Assembly (NCBI GenBank): GCA_050045915.1
Contig: JBNGCR010000006.1
Coordinates: 1-64,000, forward strand
DNA from: Limnospira sp050045915
GTDB taxonomy: Bacteria; Cyanobacteriota; Cyanobacteriia; Cyanobacteriales; Microcoleaceae
DNA length: 64,000 bases
Direction: 5' to 3'
Under the pieces are notes generated by a model. The model saw nothing but the letters and a program-made list of their open reading frames with translations, was not told the DNA's origin and searched no databases. Position numbers and translations under genes: made by a program. Shown here piece by piece: positions 51,036-59,819 of this stretch (positions are counted from its first letter, which is position 1; every line of letters starts with the position of its first letter).

Positions 51036-51481
51036 TGTTCCTCCCGCCGAGATTTGATATCTAAAAATACAAACAGGATCGCAGTTATGGCAAAATGGGA
51101 GAGGCTGAGAAAAAAGAGCGTCCAGCCGAAGGTGATGAAAATCAAGCCGCTGTAGAGGGGATGGCGGACGAAGTTGTAGACGCCGGATTGAATCAAATTT
51201 CCGGTGTCTTTAGGGTAGGGGAGGGGGGTGAGGTTCTCGCCCAAATCCATCAATCCCTTGACCATTAAAAAGACGGCGATCGCGTCAAATAGAATGGAAA
51301 GTCCCCAAATGAAATACATCCACGGTGACGACTTCAGAGCCTCCAATCCGGGGATCGGATAGACGGGAAGCAGGACGAATCCGACCAGGATAAGTCCCTG
51401 AACCGCCACCAAATATTCCCCCCGCTTTCCGGTTTTCAAACCCTCCCAGGTCAGTCCCCAATCTTTAAAAATTTCGTTCAT
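50960..51481 (-). CDS. isoprenylcysteine-type (ICMT/PEMT) membrane methyltransferase
   Basis: A 173-residue integral protein with four to five helices and the SAM-binding C-terminal signature of the ICMT/phospholipid methyltransferase superfamily: LIQSGVYNFVRHPLYSGLIF, then RREEQWLIDKYPEYSEYKQR. The conserved RHP and EE residues are present. Bacterial relatives methylate lipids, carotenoid ends or small hydrophobic molecules; substrate unknown. Its end overlaps the start of the esterase reading frame, so both may be one transcript. Confidence 0.8.
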   Translation of the reverse strand: MNEIFKDWGLTWEGLKTGKRGEYLVAVQGLILVGFVLLPVYPIPGLEALKSSPWMYFIWGLSILFDAIAVFLMVKGLMDLGENLTPLPYPKDTGNLIQSGVYNFVRHPLYSGLIFITFGWTLFFLSLSHFAITAILFVFLDIKSRREEQWLIDKYPEYSEYKQRVKKLIPLVY

Positions 51482-51591
51482 GATTCCAACAGTTTTTCAT
51501 CCAATTCTCGAAGGCGATCGAGGCCAATTTTCGCAGCTTACGACACCTGCCGATAGCCGTCTTTCGCCCGGTATTTGAGAGCTGCCACACT

Positions 51592-52131
51592 TTAGGAAGT
51601 CGGGAGATTTCCGAGGGCTTCCGCGAGTCGCTGGCGGACCCGCCAATCCTCCGCTTGGGCGAAATTTAAAATTCGGTCGATCGCCTCCAAATCGCGAATT
51701 TTTCCCAAGGCCGCGATCGCAGCCTGTTGCCGGATCACCTCGTCGCTATTGAGGGCACAAAGGAGCACCTCGTGGGCGCGGATCTGCTTCAAATTGCCCA
51801 GAGACACAGTCGCGCTGAAGCGCACCAGCCAATCGGTATCCTCATCAAACGCCCGCATCAGGGGTTCGACGGTTGGGCGATCGCCGAGGTATCCCCAAGC
51901 CCCCGCCGCGTCGGCGCGGATGCCGTAGTCCGGATCGCTTTCGAGCAATTTTACCAAAAAATGCGAAAAGAAGGCTCCCGCCAGACCGCAGGTGGGCGGC
52001 GAGATGAATAGCCGACAAACAACTGATCCGAGCGGGTCCATAGAGAAAATCCAAAAATTGAGTCGTCTCCCCCATCCCCCAGTGTTACGATACAGGAAAA
52101 ACAGCAAATGGCTCTCAAGTGCGACCCGCAC
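51592..52131 (-). CDS. HEAT/PBS-lyase repeat protein, irregular N-terminus
   Basis: The conserved part starts near YGIRADAAGAWGYLGDRPTV and has three to four HEAT repeats (DWLVRFSATVSLGNLKQIRA; IRQQAAIAALGKIRDLEAID; DWRVRQRLAEALGNLPTS). In family members a repeat or two is expected before and after this; here the N-terminal 60 residues read unlike it (LFFLYRNTGGWGRRLNFWIF) and the C-terminus stops at once. The start overlaps the next gene's start region on the other strand; ATG 52041 is an alternative. Possibly a shortened gene. Such proteins bind phycobilisome or other partners. Confidence 0.6.
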   Translation of the reverse strand: MRVALESHLLFFLYRNTGGWGRRLNFWIFSMDPLGSVVCRLFISPPTCGLAGAFFSHFLVKLLESDPDYGIRADAAGAWGYLGDRPTVEPLMRAFDEDTDWLVRFSATVSLGNLKQIRAHEVLLCALNSDEVIRQQAAIAALGKIRDLEAIDRILNFAQAEDWRVRQRLAEALGNLPTS

Positions 52132-52152
52132 CAGCCAACGTCTCCATCAGTT

Positions 52153-54549
52153 ATGCCTTACTCAGCGCCTCACTATTCGTCCGCCCTCGAACAAGCGGTC
52201 GATCGCTATCCCCTCACGGTGACGCCGGACACCTCCCTGGCGGACGCCATCGCACTGATGGGTCAGTTGCTCAACCGTTCCGCCCTCCCTCAAAATCAGG
52301 CAGACAACTCCGACCACTCCGAAAGTCCGACGACACCAGTCCAGCCAGCCGAAGGGCTGCGAGCCACCTGCGTGCTGGTGGTAGACCAGTCGGCCCCCGG
52401 CAGCACGGAAATCCTGTCCCCCCCGCCGGAGAAGGCGAACCTGTTGGGGATCTTCACCGAGCGAGATCTGGTGCAACTGATCGCCACGGGCATTTTGGAC
52501 AACCCCCGAGAAGCCCCCCTGCACAAAATCCGCATCGGGGAAGTCATGTCCGAGGCCACCCACCAACTGACCGAATCCCAAGATCAGGATATTTTTACGG
52601 CCCTGTCCATGTTTCGCCAGCACCAGATCTTGCACCTCCCCGTCCTCGACCGCGACGGCCATGTGGCGGGGGCAATCACGCCGGAGCGAATTCGGCAAGT
52701 CCTGCAACCCTCCAACATCCTCAGAACCCGGCGGGTGGCCGACGAGATGACCGCCGACGTGCTCAGGGCACCGGCCAACACATCCGCCCTGAGTTTAGCC
52801 CAGCGGATGGCGACCCACCAGACGAGTTGCGTGGTCATTTACGAAGCGTCCCGGAAAAAGAAAGTCAAGCCCCTGGGGATCGTCTCGGCCCAGGATATCG
52901 TCCTGGCTCAGTTTTTGGAATTGGATCTCGGCCGCACCCCAGCGGCGACGATCATGGGAAAACCCCGCTTTTCCCTGACGCCCGAGGATTCCCTGTGGGT
53001 AGCGCACCAGGAAATGCAGGCCCGCCAGGTGCAGCGGTTGTTGGTGTGCGGCTCCGACGGGGAACTGCAGGGGATCGTCACCCAGATGAGTTTGCTGCGG
53101 ATGCTAGACCCCACGGAAATGTACCGGGTGGTGAAACAACTACAGCAGTCCGTCTACCAGCTCCAGGCGGAGAAGATGGAACTGCTCAGGAGCCGCAACG
53201 TGCAGTTAGAGAAGCAGGTAGCCGAACGGACGGCGCAACTGCACGAACAGTTGCAGCGGGAACGGCTACTGGCCAAAATCTCCCTCCAGATTCACCAATC
53301 CCTGAATTTGGAAGAGATTCTCAATGCGACCGTAGCCGAGGTGCGATCGCTCCTGGAGGCCGATCGCGTCGTGATTTACCACGTCGTCAACGACGAAACC
53401 GGACAACTGGTGGCCGAGTCCGCCGCTTCAGGATACGGTTTCCTTTCAGACCCCCACCTCACCCCAACTGCGATCGCCCACTACCTGCAAGCCTTCGAGC
53501 GGGACTACATCTACACCGTCCAGGATATCCGCACCGGCGACTTGCCCCCGGCGGAACGGATCCGCCTGCTCGATGAACAGATCGAATCCTATTTGGGAGT
53601 CCCCATCCTCCAGGACGGGCAACTGTGGGGCGTCATCGAGGTGCAGCAATGTCAGAAATCCCGCCACTGGCTACCCGCCGAAACCAACCTCCTGCAACAA
53701 CTGGCGACCCAACTGGCGATCGCCATCTACCAGGCCCAACTCTACCACCAAGTTCAAGCCCTCAACACCGACTTGGAACAACAGGTACTCGACCGCACCG
53801 CCGAACTGCAACAAAAAGTCCAGGAACTCCAGCAGTTGAATATCCTCAAAGACGACTTTCTCAGCACCGTCTCCCACGAATTGCGGACGCCTTTAGCCAA
53901 CATGAAAATGGCGATCCATATGCTCAAATTAGCCCCCACGCCAGAGCGGGGCGAACGGTATCTCAACATTTTGGAGGCAGAATGTTCCCGGGAAACCAAC
54001 CTGATCAACGACCTCCTGGACTTGCAAAAATTGGAGGCCTCCACCGCCCCCATCAGCCTGGAAGTATTGAACCTTTCCAACTGGATTCCCCGCATCACCC
54101 AACCCTTCTATTCCCGGGCTCAGGAACGCCGACAAGTGTTGACCGTGGAGTGTCCCCCCGACTTGCCGCCCGTCCGCACCAACACCGGCAACCTGGAGCG
54201 GATCATCGCCGAACTGTTGAATAATGCCTGCAAGTACACCCCCGACGGCGGGGAAATTCACCTACAGGTTGAACGCCACGCCAGCGGGATCTCCGAATGG
54301 TCTCCAAATGTCGCCCAATCCGGCGATCGCCTGCGGTTTACAATTGCCAACCCAGCCGAAATCCCGGAAAAGGAACTGCCCCGCATTTTTGACAAGTTCT
54401 ACCGGGTGCAAAACGCCGACCCCTGGAAACAGGGCGGGACGGGTTTGGGGTTGGCACTGGTGGAAAAATTGGTCGAACAACTCGACGGCAAAATTCAGGT
54501 GACAAGTCAGGACTGCTGGACGACATTTACCGTCGATTTTCCAGTTTAA
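52153..54549 (+). CDS. CBS-GAF sensor histidine kinase
   Basis: Start at 52153 (MPYSAPHYSSALEQAV) preferred; ATG 52108 adds 15 residues. The 798-residue soluble kinase has paired CBS domains (about 10-330; YPLTVTPDTSLADAIALMGQ; KIRIGEVMSEAT; MTADVLRAPAN; IMGKPRFSLTPEDSLW), a coiled coil (RNVQLEKQVAERTAQLHEQL), a GAF domain (about 390-560), and HisKA (STVSHELRTPLANMK) plus HATPase (NNACKYTPDGGEI; GTGLGLALVEKL). CBS pairs usually bind adenylates, so energy state sensing is possible. No regulator gene directly follows; phospho-transfer partner unknown. Confidence 0.9.
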   Translation: MPYSAPHYSSALEQAVDRYPLTVTPDTSLADAIALMGQLLNRSALPQNQADNSDHSESPTTPVQPAEGLRATCVLVVDQSAPGSTEILSPPPEKANLLGIFTERDLVQLIATGILDNPREAPLHKIRIGEVMSEATHQLTESQDQDIFTALSMFRQHQILHLPVLDRDGHVAGAITPERIRQVLQPSNILRTRRVADEMTADVLRAPANTSALSLAQRMATHQTSCVVIYEASRKKKVKPLGIVSAQDIVLAQFLELDLGRTPAATIMGKPRFSLTPEDSLWVAHQEMQARQVQRLLVCGSDGELQGIVTQMSLLRMLDPTEMYRVVKQLQQSVYQLQAEKMELLRSRNVQLEKQVAERTAQLHEQLQRERLLAKISLQIHQSLNLEEILNATVAEVRSLLEADRVVIYHVVNDETGQLVAESAASGYGFLSDPHLTPTAIAHYLQAFERDYIYTVQDIRTGDLPPAERIRLLDEQIESYLGVPILQDGQLWGVIEVQQCQKSRHWLPAETNLLQQLATQLAIAIYQAQLYHQVQALNTDLEQQVLDRTAELQQKVQELQQLNILKDDFLSTVSHELRTPLANMKMAIHMLKLAPTPERGERYLNILEAECSRETNLINDLLDLQKLEASTAPISLEVLNLSNWIPRITQPFYSRAQERRQVLTVECPPDLPPVRTNTGNLERIIAELLNNACKYTPDGGEIHLQVERHASGISEWSPNVAQSGDRLRFTIANPAEIPEKELPRIFDKFYRVQNADPWKQGGTGLGLALVEKLVEQLDGKIQVTSQDCWTTFTVDFPV

Positions 54550-54622
54550 TCTCGATTTTAAGATTGCATATAATTGGTTTGAATGGAAACCGAACGACTG
54601 TCTTTTATTCTGGAATTCCAAG

Positions 54623-55024
54623 ATGACGAAAGCCAAAACCGAAAAACCGGGCGAAACCCCCGCCACCTCCCAGCCCACCCGTACCCCGCCCTGGGGCCAC
54701 GTCACGGTTTTGGAGGAGGGCGATCGCTACCGAATCAATCGGATCGTGATCAATCCGGGCTACCATATCAGCACCCAAATGCACTACCACCGCAGCGAAC
54801 ACTGGATCGTCGTGGCGGGGACAGCCAAGGTGGTCTGCGGCGGGGAGGACATCACCCTCACCCCCAAACAGTCCACCTACGTTCCGATGAACACCCCCCA
54901 CCGGGTGGACAATCCCGGGGTGATTCCCCTGGTGATGATCGAGGTGCAGAACGGGGAATATTTGGGCGAAGACGATATCACCCGCTTTCCCGAAGAAGAT
55001 CAAAAAGTTGACGACAAAAAATAA
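54623..55024 (+). CDS. stand-alone cupin of the mannose-6-phosphate isomerase type II family
   Basis: A 133-residue protein containing only the C-terminal cupin of bifunctional ManC/AlgA enzymes: PPWGHVTVLEEGDRYRINRI, HISTQMHYHRSEHWIVVAGT (metal-binding His and Glu), NTPHRVDNPG and EVQNGEYLGEDDI. It would bind a divalent metal and isomerise mannose-6-phosphate to fructose-6-phosphate, or a related sugar. The first 20 residues are a low-complexity basic/Thr-Pro tail. It is 73 bases after the CBS-GAF kinase gene. Confidence 0.8.
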   Translation: MTKAKTEKPGETPATSQPTRTPPWGHVTVLEEGDRYRINRIVINPGYHISTQMHYHRSEHWIVVAGTAKVVCGGEDITLTPKQSTYVPMNTPHRVDNPGVIPLVMIEVQNGEYLGEDDITRFPEEDQKVDDKK

Positions 55025-55270
55025 AAAAATCAGATCCAATTCCGACCGCAAAAGATCTGGGGGCGGGGGGCGACCGGAGGAAAATCCTATCTGTGTTCTT
55101 CCTCCGCTTGACCCTTGCTCCCTCCGTCCCCCCGCACCCGACACTCTCTCTGGAGGGTGAGTCGCCGCATCGGTCACCGGGTTAAAATCAAAAGTTGAAT
55201 CAATCGACAGAGCAGCGGTTGATCTCGGCGATCACGCCCACTTTTTTAACACTATTTGGGGGAAAGACAC

Positions 55271-58200
55271 TTGAACCGTCCGACCTCGGCCGTCACCCAA
55301 CCCGATCCGGTGTCGGAAGTCGAGCTAATCCAACAGTTTTCGCGAGTGAGCCGGTGGGCCGCGATCGCGGCGGTCGGGTTGTTGGGGTGGGTGGCGAACG
55401 TCTGGGGAGCGGCCCCCGCCGTCCCCCACTGGCTCACCATCCGAGGGAACACCGCCCTAGCCACCATCGGGTCGGGGGTCGCCCTCGACCTGTGGCACCG
55501 CCACCACCGACTGGGCCTCAGCCCGCCCCCGCCAGTTCGGGGATTGATTTGGGGGTGTTGCGCGATCGCCATTGCGATCGGGGCGGCCGGCCTGCTGGGT
55601 TTCTCCGCCGGCGGCGGAGTCCCGGCCATCAATTTAGCCGTCGCCCCCAACACCGCCGGCGGCGTGATCGCTCTCGGGTGCGGGGTGCTGCTGTCGGTTC
55701 GGGACTGGAACGCCCCCGCCCAGTCCTGCGGCCTGCTGACCCTGTCCATCTCGATTTTGGCCCTCGTCGGCCACCTCTACCACGCCGCCCCCTTCTACAG
55801 CGCCGGCTCCCCCAACCCGATGGACGCCCAGACCGCCACCGCCCTGCTGCTGCTCTCCGCAAGCATTTTGTGCGCCCGCCCGGAGCGGGGGTGGATGGCG
55901 GAAGTCAGCAGCCCCTACGCCGGGGGGATCGCGATCCGCCGACTGCTGCCGGTGACGGTCGCCATTCCGACCCTGCTGGGATTGTTCATGTTGGCGATCG
56001 CGGTTTACTTTCCCGTCGGCATCGAAACCTTAACCGCCCTCCGCACCATTCTGGGCATCCTCGCCTTCGGAGCCTTCCTGTGGTGGAACGGCCGCAGCAT
56101 GAACCGCATCGACGCCCACCGCCAAGACATCCAAATTTCCCTGCTGAATGCAGAACGGCGCTATCGGGCTATCTTCAACCAATCCTTCCAATTCGTCGGG
56201 CTGCTAGACCTAGACGGCACCCTCCTGGAAGCCAACCAGACCGCCCTCGAGTTCGGGGGCCTGACGGCGACAGACGCGATCGGGAAGCCCTTCTGGGAAG
56301 TCCCCTGGTGGCGGGGATCGGCCGAGAGCCGGGAACAACTGCGGGAGGCGATCGCCCAGGCGGTGCGGGGGGAGCCGGTACGCTACGAAGTTGACGTTCT
56401 GGGGCAGAATGATGCGATCGCCACCATCGACTTTTCCCTGCGCCCCATTTTAGACCCGGACGGAAAAACCATTTTCCTGATCCCCGAGGGGCGGGATATC
56501 AGCGATCGCAAGCGCCTCGAAGAACAAATCAGACGCGATCGCGCCCAACTCGAAGTTCGCATCGAGGAGCGCACCCGGCAACTCGAAATCAGCAACGACC
56601 GATTGCGGCAGGAAATTGCCGAGCGCCGGCAGACCGAAATCGCCCTGCGGGAGTCGGAAGAACTGTTTCGCTCCACCTTTGAACAGGCGGCAGTGGGGAT
56701 CGCCCACGTCGGACTCCAGGGCAGTTGGCTGCGGGTGAATCAAAAATTGTGCGACATCGTCGGCTACACCCGGAAAGAACTGCTGCAATGCGCTTTTGGG
56801 TCTATCACCCACCCCGAGGATCTCCCCGAGGATTTGGAACGGATGCGGCAACTGATGGCGGGTCAGATCGAGAGTTATTCGATGGAAAAGCGCTACATCC
56901 ACAAAGACGGTTCTCCCCTGTGGATCTCCCTCGTCGCTTCCCTGCGCTACCGCCCCACCGGGGAACCCCATCACTTTATCGCCGTTGTTCAGGACATTTC
57001 CGAACTCAAACGGGCCCAGGAAGAACTCGAACGGCGTCACCGGGAGCTCAAAGAGTCCGAGGAAAAATTCCGGCAGTTCGCCGAACACATCCGGGAAATC
57101 TTCTTCAGCTTTACCCCCGACTACGGCACCCTCCTCTATGTCAGCCCCGCTTACGAGGAGCTGTGGGGGCGCAGTTGTCAGAGCCTCTACGACCGCCCCA
57201 CGAGTTGGCTCGAAGCCGTTCACCCCGAAGACCGCGATCGCGTCGGAGCGGCTTTTGAGCGAACCCTCGCCGGCGCCCCCTTTGAAGAGGAATATCGCAT
57301 CTGCCGGCCGGACGGATCTCAGATCTGGGTCCGGGTCCGCACCTCTTTCGTCCGCGACGCAGCCGGGGAAGTCCTGCGGGTTGTCGGCGTCACCGAGGAG
57401 ATCACGAAACGAAAAAACGCGGAACTCTGTCTGGCCGCCCAACTCCGCCAACAGGCCGGTATCGCCCTGCTGTCTCAAAAGGCGCTTTCGGGTTTGGATC
57501 TGTGCCAATTATTCGACGAGACGGTGGCGGAAGTTGCCGAGAGTCTCGATGTGGAATACAGCAAAATCCTGCAACGACTCCCCGGAGGAGAGGGTTTGCT
57601 GTTGAAGGCGGGGGTGGGTTGGGCTCCGGGCTTGGTGGGGCAGGCGATCGTCGGGGCCGACGGGGATTCCCAGGCGGGTTACACTCTGCTGACCCGCGAA
57701 CCGGTCGTCGTCGAATCGTTGGACTCGGAAACCCGGTTTTCCGGCCCGGAGCTGTTGAGAGATCACGGGGTCGTCAGTGGCATCAGCGTGGCGATCGAGG
57801 GGGCCGATGACCGTCCGTTTGGGGTTTTGGGGATTCACACTCGCCGCCGGCGTCACTTCGACCGCTCCGACGTTAACTTTCTTCAGTCCGTGGCGAATTT
57901 GCTGGCCTCCGCCATCGCCCGCCGGGAGGCGGAACGGGAACTCCGGCAACTTAATGCCCACCTCGAAGAGCGGGTGCGGGTGCGGACGCAACAACTCCAA
58001 AAGAGCAATCAAGAACTCGAATCTTTTTCCTATTCCGTCTCCCACGACCTCCGCGCCCCCCTGCGGGCGATCCAAGGTCTGACTCAGGCGCTGTGGGAGG
58101 ATTACGGTAGCCAACTGGCGGACGACATGGCCAGGGAGTACACCCACCGGATCATGGCCGCCGCCACCCAGATGGATACTTTGATCCGGGATTTGTTGAC

Positions 58201-58756
58201 CTACAGCCGCCTGGGCCGGGCTGAGATTCACCTGAACCCCGTGGCCCTCGACGGCGCGATCGAGGAGGTCTGGGATACCCTGGATCTGGAACTGCGCGAC
58301 GCGGGGGTGCAACTCAAAATTGCCCCCGATCTGCCCGTCGTCTACGGGAACTACAGGATTATCTACCAGGCGATCGCGAATTTGCTCGCCAATGCCGCCA
58401 AGTTCGTCGCCCCCGACGTCCGGCCAACCATTTCGATCTGGGCGACCCAGACCGACGGCTGGGCGCGGTTGTGGGTGGCAGACAACGGCATCGGCATTGA
58501 CCCTCAGTACCACGATCGCATCTTCCGGGTGTTCGAGCGCCTCCACGGCGTGGAATCCTACCCCGGGACGGGGATCGGGTTGGCGATCGTCCGGCGCGGT
58601 ATCGAGCGCCTCGGCGGCCGCTGCGGGGTCGAATCGAACCTCGACGAGGGGAGCAAATTTTGGATCGAATTGCCGACCTCCCCCCCCGGGGAGGGCGAAT
58701 GGAATTCTACCCCCGATCCATTGGTTTCGACGGACTCTCAGTCGGTCAAGTCTTAA
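55271..58756 (+). CDS. membrane sensor histidine kinase with PAS and GAF domains
   Basis: No ATG is available at the front. TTG 55271 is favoured because GGGGGAAAG lies just upstream; TTG 55256 is an alternative. About 1161 residues: an N-terminal membrane region of roughly 8 helices (to about residue 285), PAS domains (YRAIFNQSFQFVGLLDLDG; FRSTFEQAAVGIAHVGLQGS; FRQFAEHIREIFFSFTPDYG), a GAF domain (about 740-890), a coiled coil, HisKA of the phytochrome-class (FSYSVSHDLRAPLRAIQG) and HATPase (IANLLANAAKFV; GTGIGLAIV). Senses light, redox or a bound ligand; unknown. Next to an Rcp1-like regulator. Confidence 0.9.
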   Translation: MNRPTSAVTQPDPVSEVELIQQFSRVSRWAAIAAVGLLGWVANVWGAAPAVPHWLTIRGNTALATIGSGVALDLWHRHHRLGLSPPPPVRGLIWGCCAIAIAIGAAGLLGFSAGGGVPAINLAVAPNTAGGVIALGCGVLLSVRDWNAPAQSCGLLTLSISILALVGHLYHAAPFYSAGSPNPMDAQTATALLLLSASILCARPERGWMAEVSSPYAGGIAIRRLLPVTVAIPTLLGLFMLAIAVYFPVGIETLTALRTILGILAFGAFLWWNGRSMNRIDAHRQDIQISLLNAERRYRAIFNQSFQFVGLLDLDGTLLEANQTALEFGGLTATDAIGKPFWEVPWWRGSAESREQLREAIAQAVRGEPVRYEVDVLGQNDAIATIDFSLRPILDPDGKTIFLIPEGRDISDRKRLEEQIRRDRAQLEVRIEERTRQLEISNDRLRQEIAERRQTEIALRESEELFRSTFEQAAVGIAHVGLQGSWLRVNQKLCDIVGYTRKELLQCAFGSITHPEDLPEDLERMRQLMAGQIESYSMEKRYIHKDGSPLWISLVASLRYRPTGEPHHFIAVVQDISELKRAQEELERRHRELKESEEKFRQFAEHIREIFFSFTPDYGTLLYVSPAYEELWGRSCQSLYDRPTSWLEAVHPEDRDRVGAAFERTLAGAPFEEEYRICRPDGSQIWVRVRTSFVRDAAGEVLRVVGVTEEITKRKNAELCLAAQLRQQAGIALLSQKALSGLDLCQLFDETVAEVAESLDVEYSKILQRLPGGEGLLLKAGVGWAPGLVGQAIVGADGDSQAGYTLLTREPVVVESLDSETRFSGPELLRDHGVVSGISVAIEGADDRPFGVLGIHTRRRRHFDRSDVNFLQSVANLLASAIARREAERELRQLNAHLEERVRVRTQQLQKSNQELESFSYSVSHDLRAPLRAIQGLTQALWEDYGSQLADDMAREYTHRIMAAATQMDTLIRDLLTYSRLGRAEIHLNPVALDGAIEEVWDTLDLELRDAGVQLKIAPDLPVVYGNYRIIYQAIANLLANAAKFVAPDVRPTISIWATQTDGWARLWVADNGIGIDPQYHDRIFRVFERLHGVESYPGTGIGLAIVRRGIERLGGRCGVESNLDEGSKFWIELPTSPPGEGEWNSTPDPLVSTDSQSVKS

Positions 58757-59231
58757 TGTCTTTGAAAAACGTGAAAAATTTGGGCAAAATTATGAGATAA
58801 TTGAAAAAACTCAGGAATTGAAATTTTGATCTTCAGATGACCTGGAAAGGATAGGCAACAGTCGGGTTCCCGATCCATTTCTGGCTCATTGTTTCAATCA
58901 ATTTTGAGTGGATGGCAAGTGGCGGGGTTGATTCATTTTTCAAAATCGCTTTTTTGACTTTTCGGTTGGGTGAAAATATTTTAAAATTTTCAGCTTGTCA
59001 GATCGATGGAATCGAGGGGGGATATTCAATTCCGACACCGAACCGGAGTCCGACATTTTTTCGACCGCCGGGGTATTTGTAGCAGTGCGCGATCGTTTGT
59101 TGACAGTTTCCTTCCGATTCCCAGCCTCGAAACCCTAATTCCCAGGGAATTTTCCATCCTCACACCCTACACCGGGCGCGCAACGCCATACCATTTCGGT
59201 TAAAATCGCAAACTTGAAGGAGCTATCAGCC
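58757..59231. other. intergenic region before the Rcp1-like gene
   Basis: 475 bases. AT-rich around 58780-58850, with AAAATTTTGAGTGGA-type strings. The short frame at 59006-59203 has no family pattern. AAACTTGAAGGAGCTATC before the ATG at 59232 gives a good ribosome site (GAAGGAG). Confidence 0.5.
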
Positions 59232-59738
59232 ATGTCCCGCACCAGTTTTCACGCCCCGCACTTCAAAAGGAGATTGATACCCGTGTTAGAACGGAACCCA
59301 TCCGAAATTTTGTTGATCGAAGATGACTCCAACGACGTGTTTTTGATTCGGCGCGCCTTCGGGCGGATCGATTTAAAGTTGTCCCTGCGAGTGCTCGAAG
59401 ATGGAGAAGTCGCGATCGCCCATTTGAACCAACTGATAGCTGAGGAAAACCGCGAGCTGCATCCTCTACCCCTGTTCATATTGCTCGATCTGAAACTCCC
59501 CCGACGCTCGGGACTCGAAGTTTTGGAATGGCTCAAACAACAGCCCGCCCTCTGCCGCATCCCCGTGGTGGTGCTGACCTCATCCCAGGAAAGTGTGGAC
59601 GTCGATCGCGCCTACGATCTAGGGGCTAATTCCTATTTGGTCAAACCCGTCACCTTCAACGCCCTGCTGAATATGATCCAGACGATCGAAACTTACTGGG
59701 TGAAATTTAACCAGTTTCCATCCATCCAAAAGGCGTGA
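59232..59738 (+). CDS. Rcp1-like response regulator, receiver only
   Basis: ATG 59232 is chosen for its AAGGAG site. The 168-residue protein is a single CheY-like receiver of the cyanobacterial phytochrome-partner type (Rcp1): IEDDSNDVFLIRRAF (acidic pocket), LLDLKLPRRSGLEVL (phosphorylated Asp), VVVLTSSQ (Thr/Ser switch), YLVKPV (Lys). Its loop lengths (ENRELHPLPLFILLD) are typical of Rcp1. Between two kinases, so it likely receives phosphate from one of them. Confidence 0.9.
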   Translation: MSRTSFHAPHFKRRLIPVLERNPSEILLIEDDSNDVFLIRRAFGRIDLKLSLRVLEDGEVAIAHLNQLIAEENRELHPLPLFILLDLKLPRRSGLEVLEWLKQQPALCRIPVVVLTSSQESVDVDRAYDLGANSYLVKPVTFNALLNMIQTIETYWVKFNQFPSIQKA

Positions 59739-59819
59739 AATATTGGCCGCGAACCCCGTCAAATTTATCGTCAGCATTCACCCGTTCGACAAGCGCGTGA
59801 AACGACTGAGAGCAAGACA

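Noticed and set aside
52119..53576. 485-codon plus-strand frame
   Set aside because: Arg/Pro/Gly-rich shadow of the CBS-GAF kinase in another frame; no domains.
55195..56394. 399-codon plus-strand frame
   Set aside because: Arg/Pro-rich shadow overlapping the membrane part of the PAS/GAF kinase; hydrophobic helices are in the other frame.
56450..58546. Two long antisense frames (352 and 345 codons)
   Set aside because: Antisense of high-GC kinase sequence, no recognisable domains.
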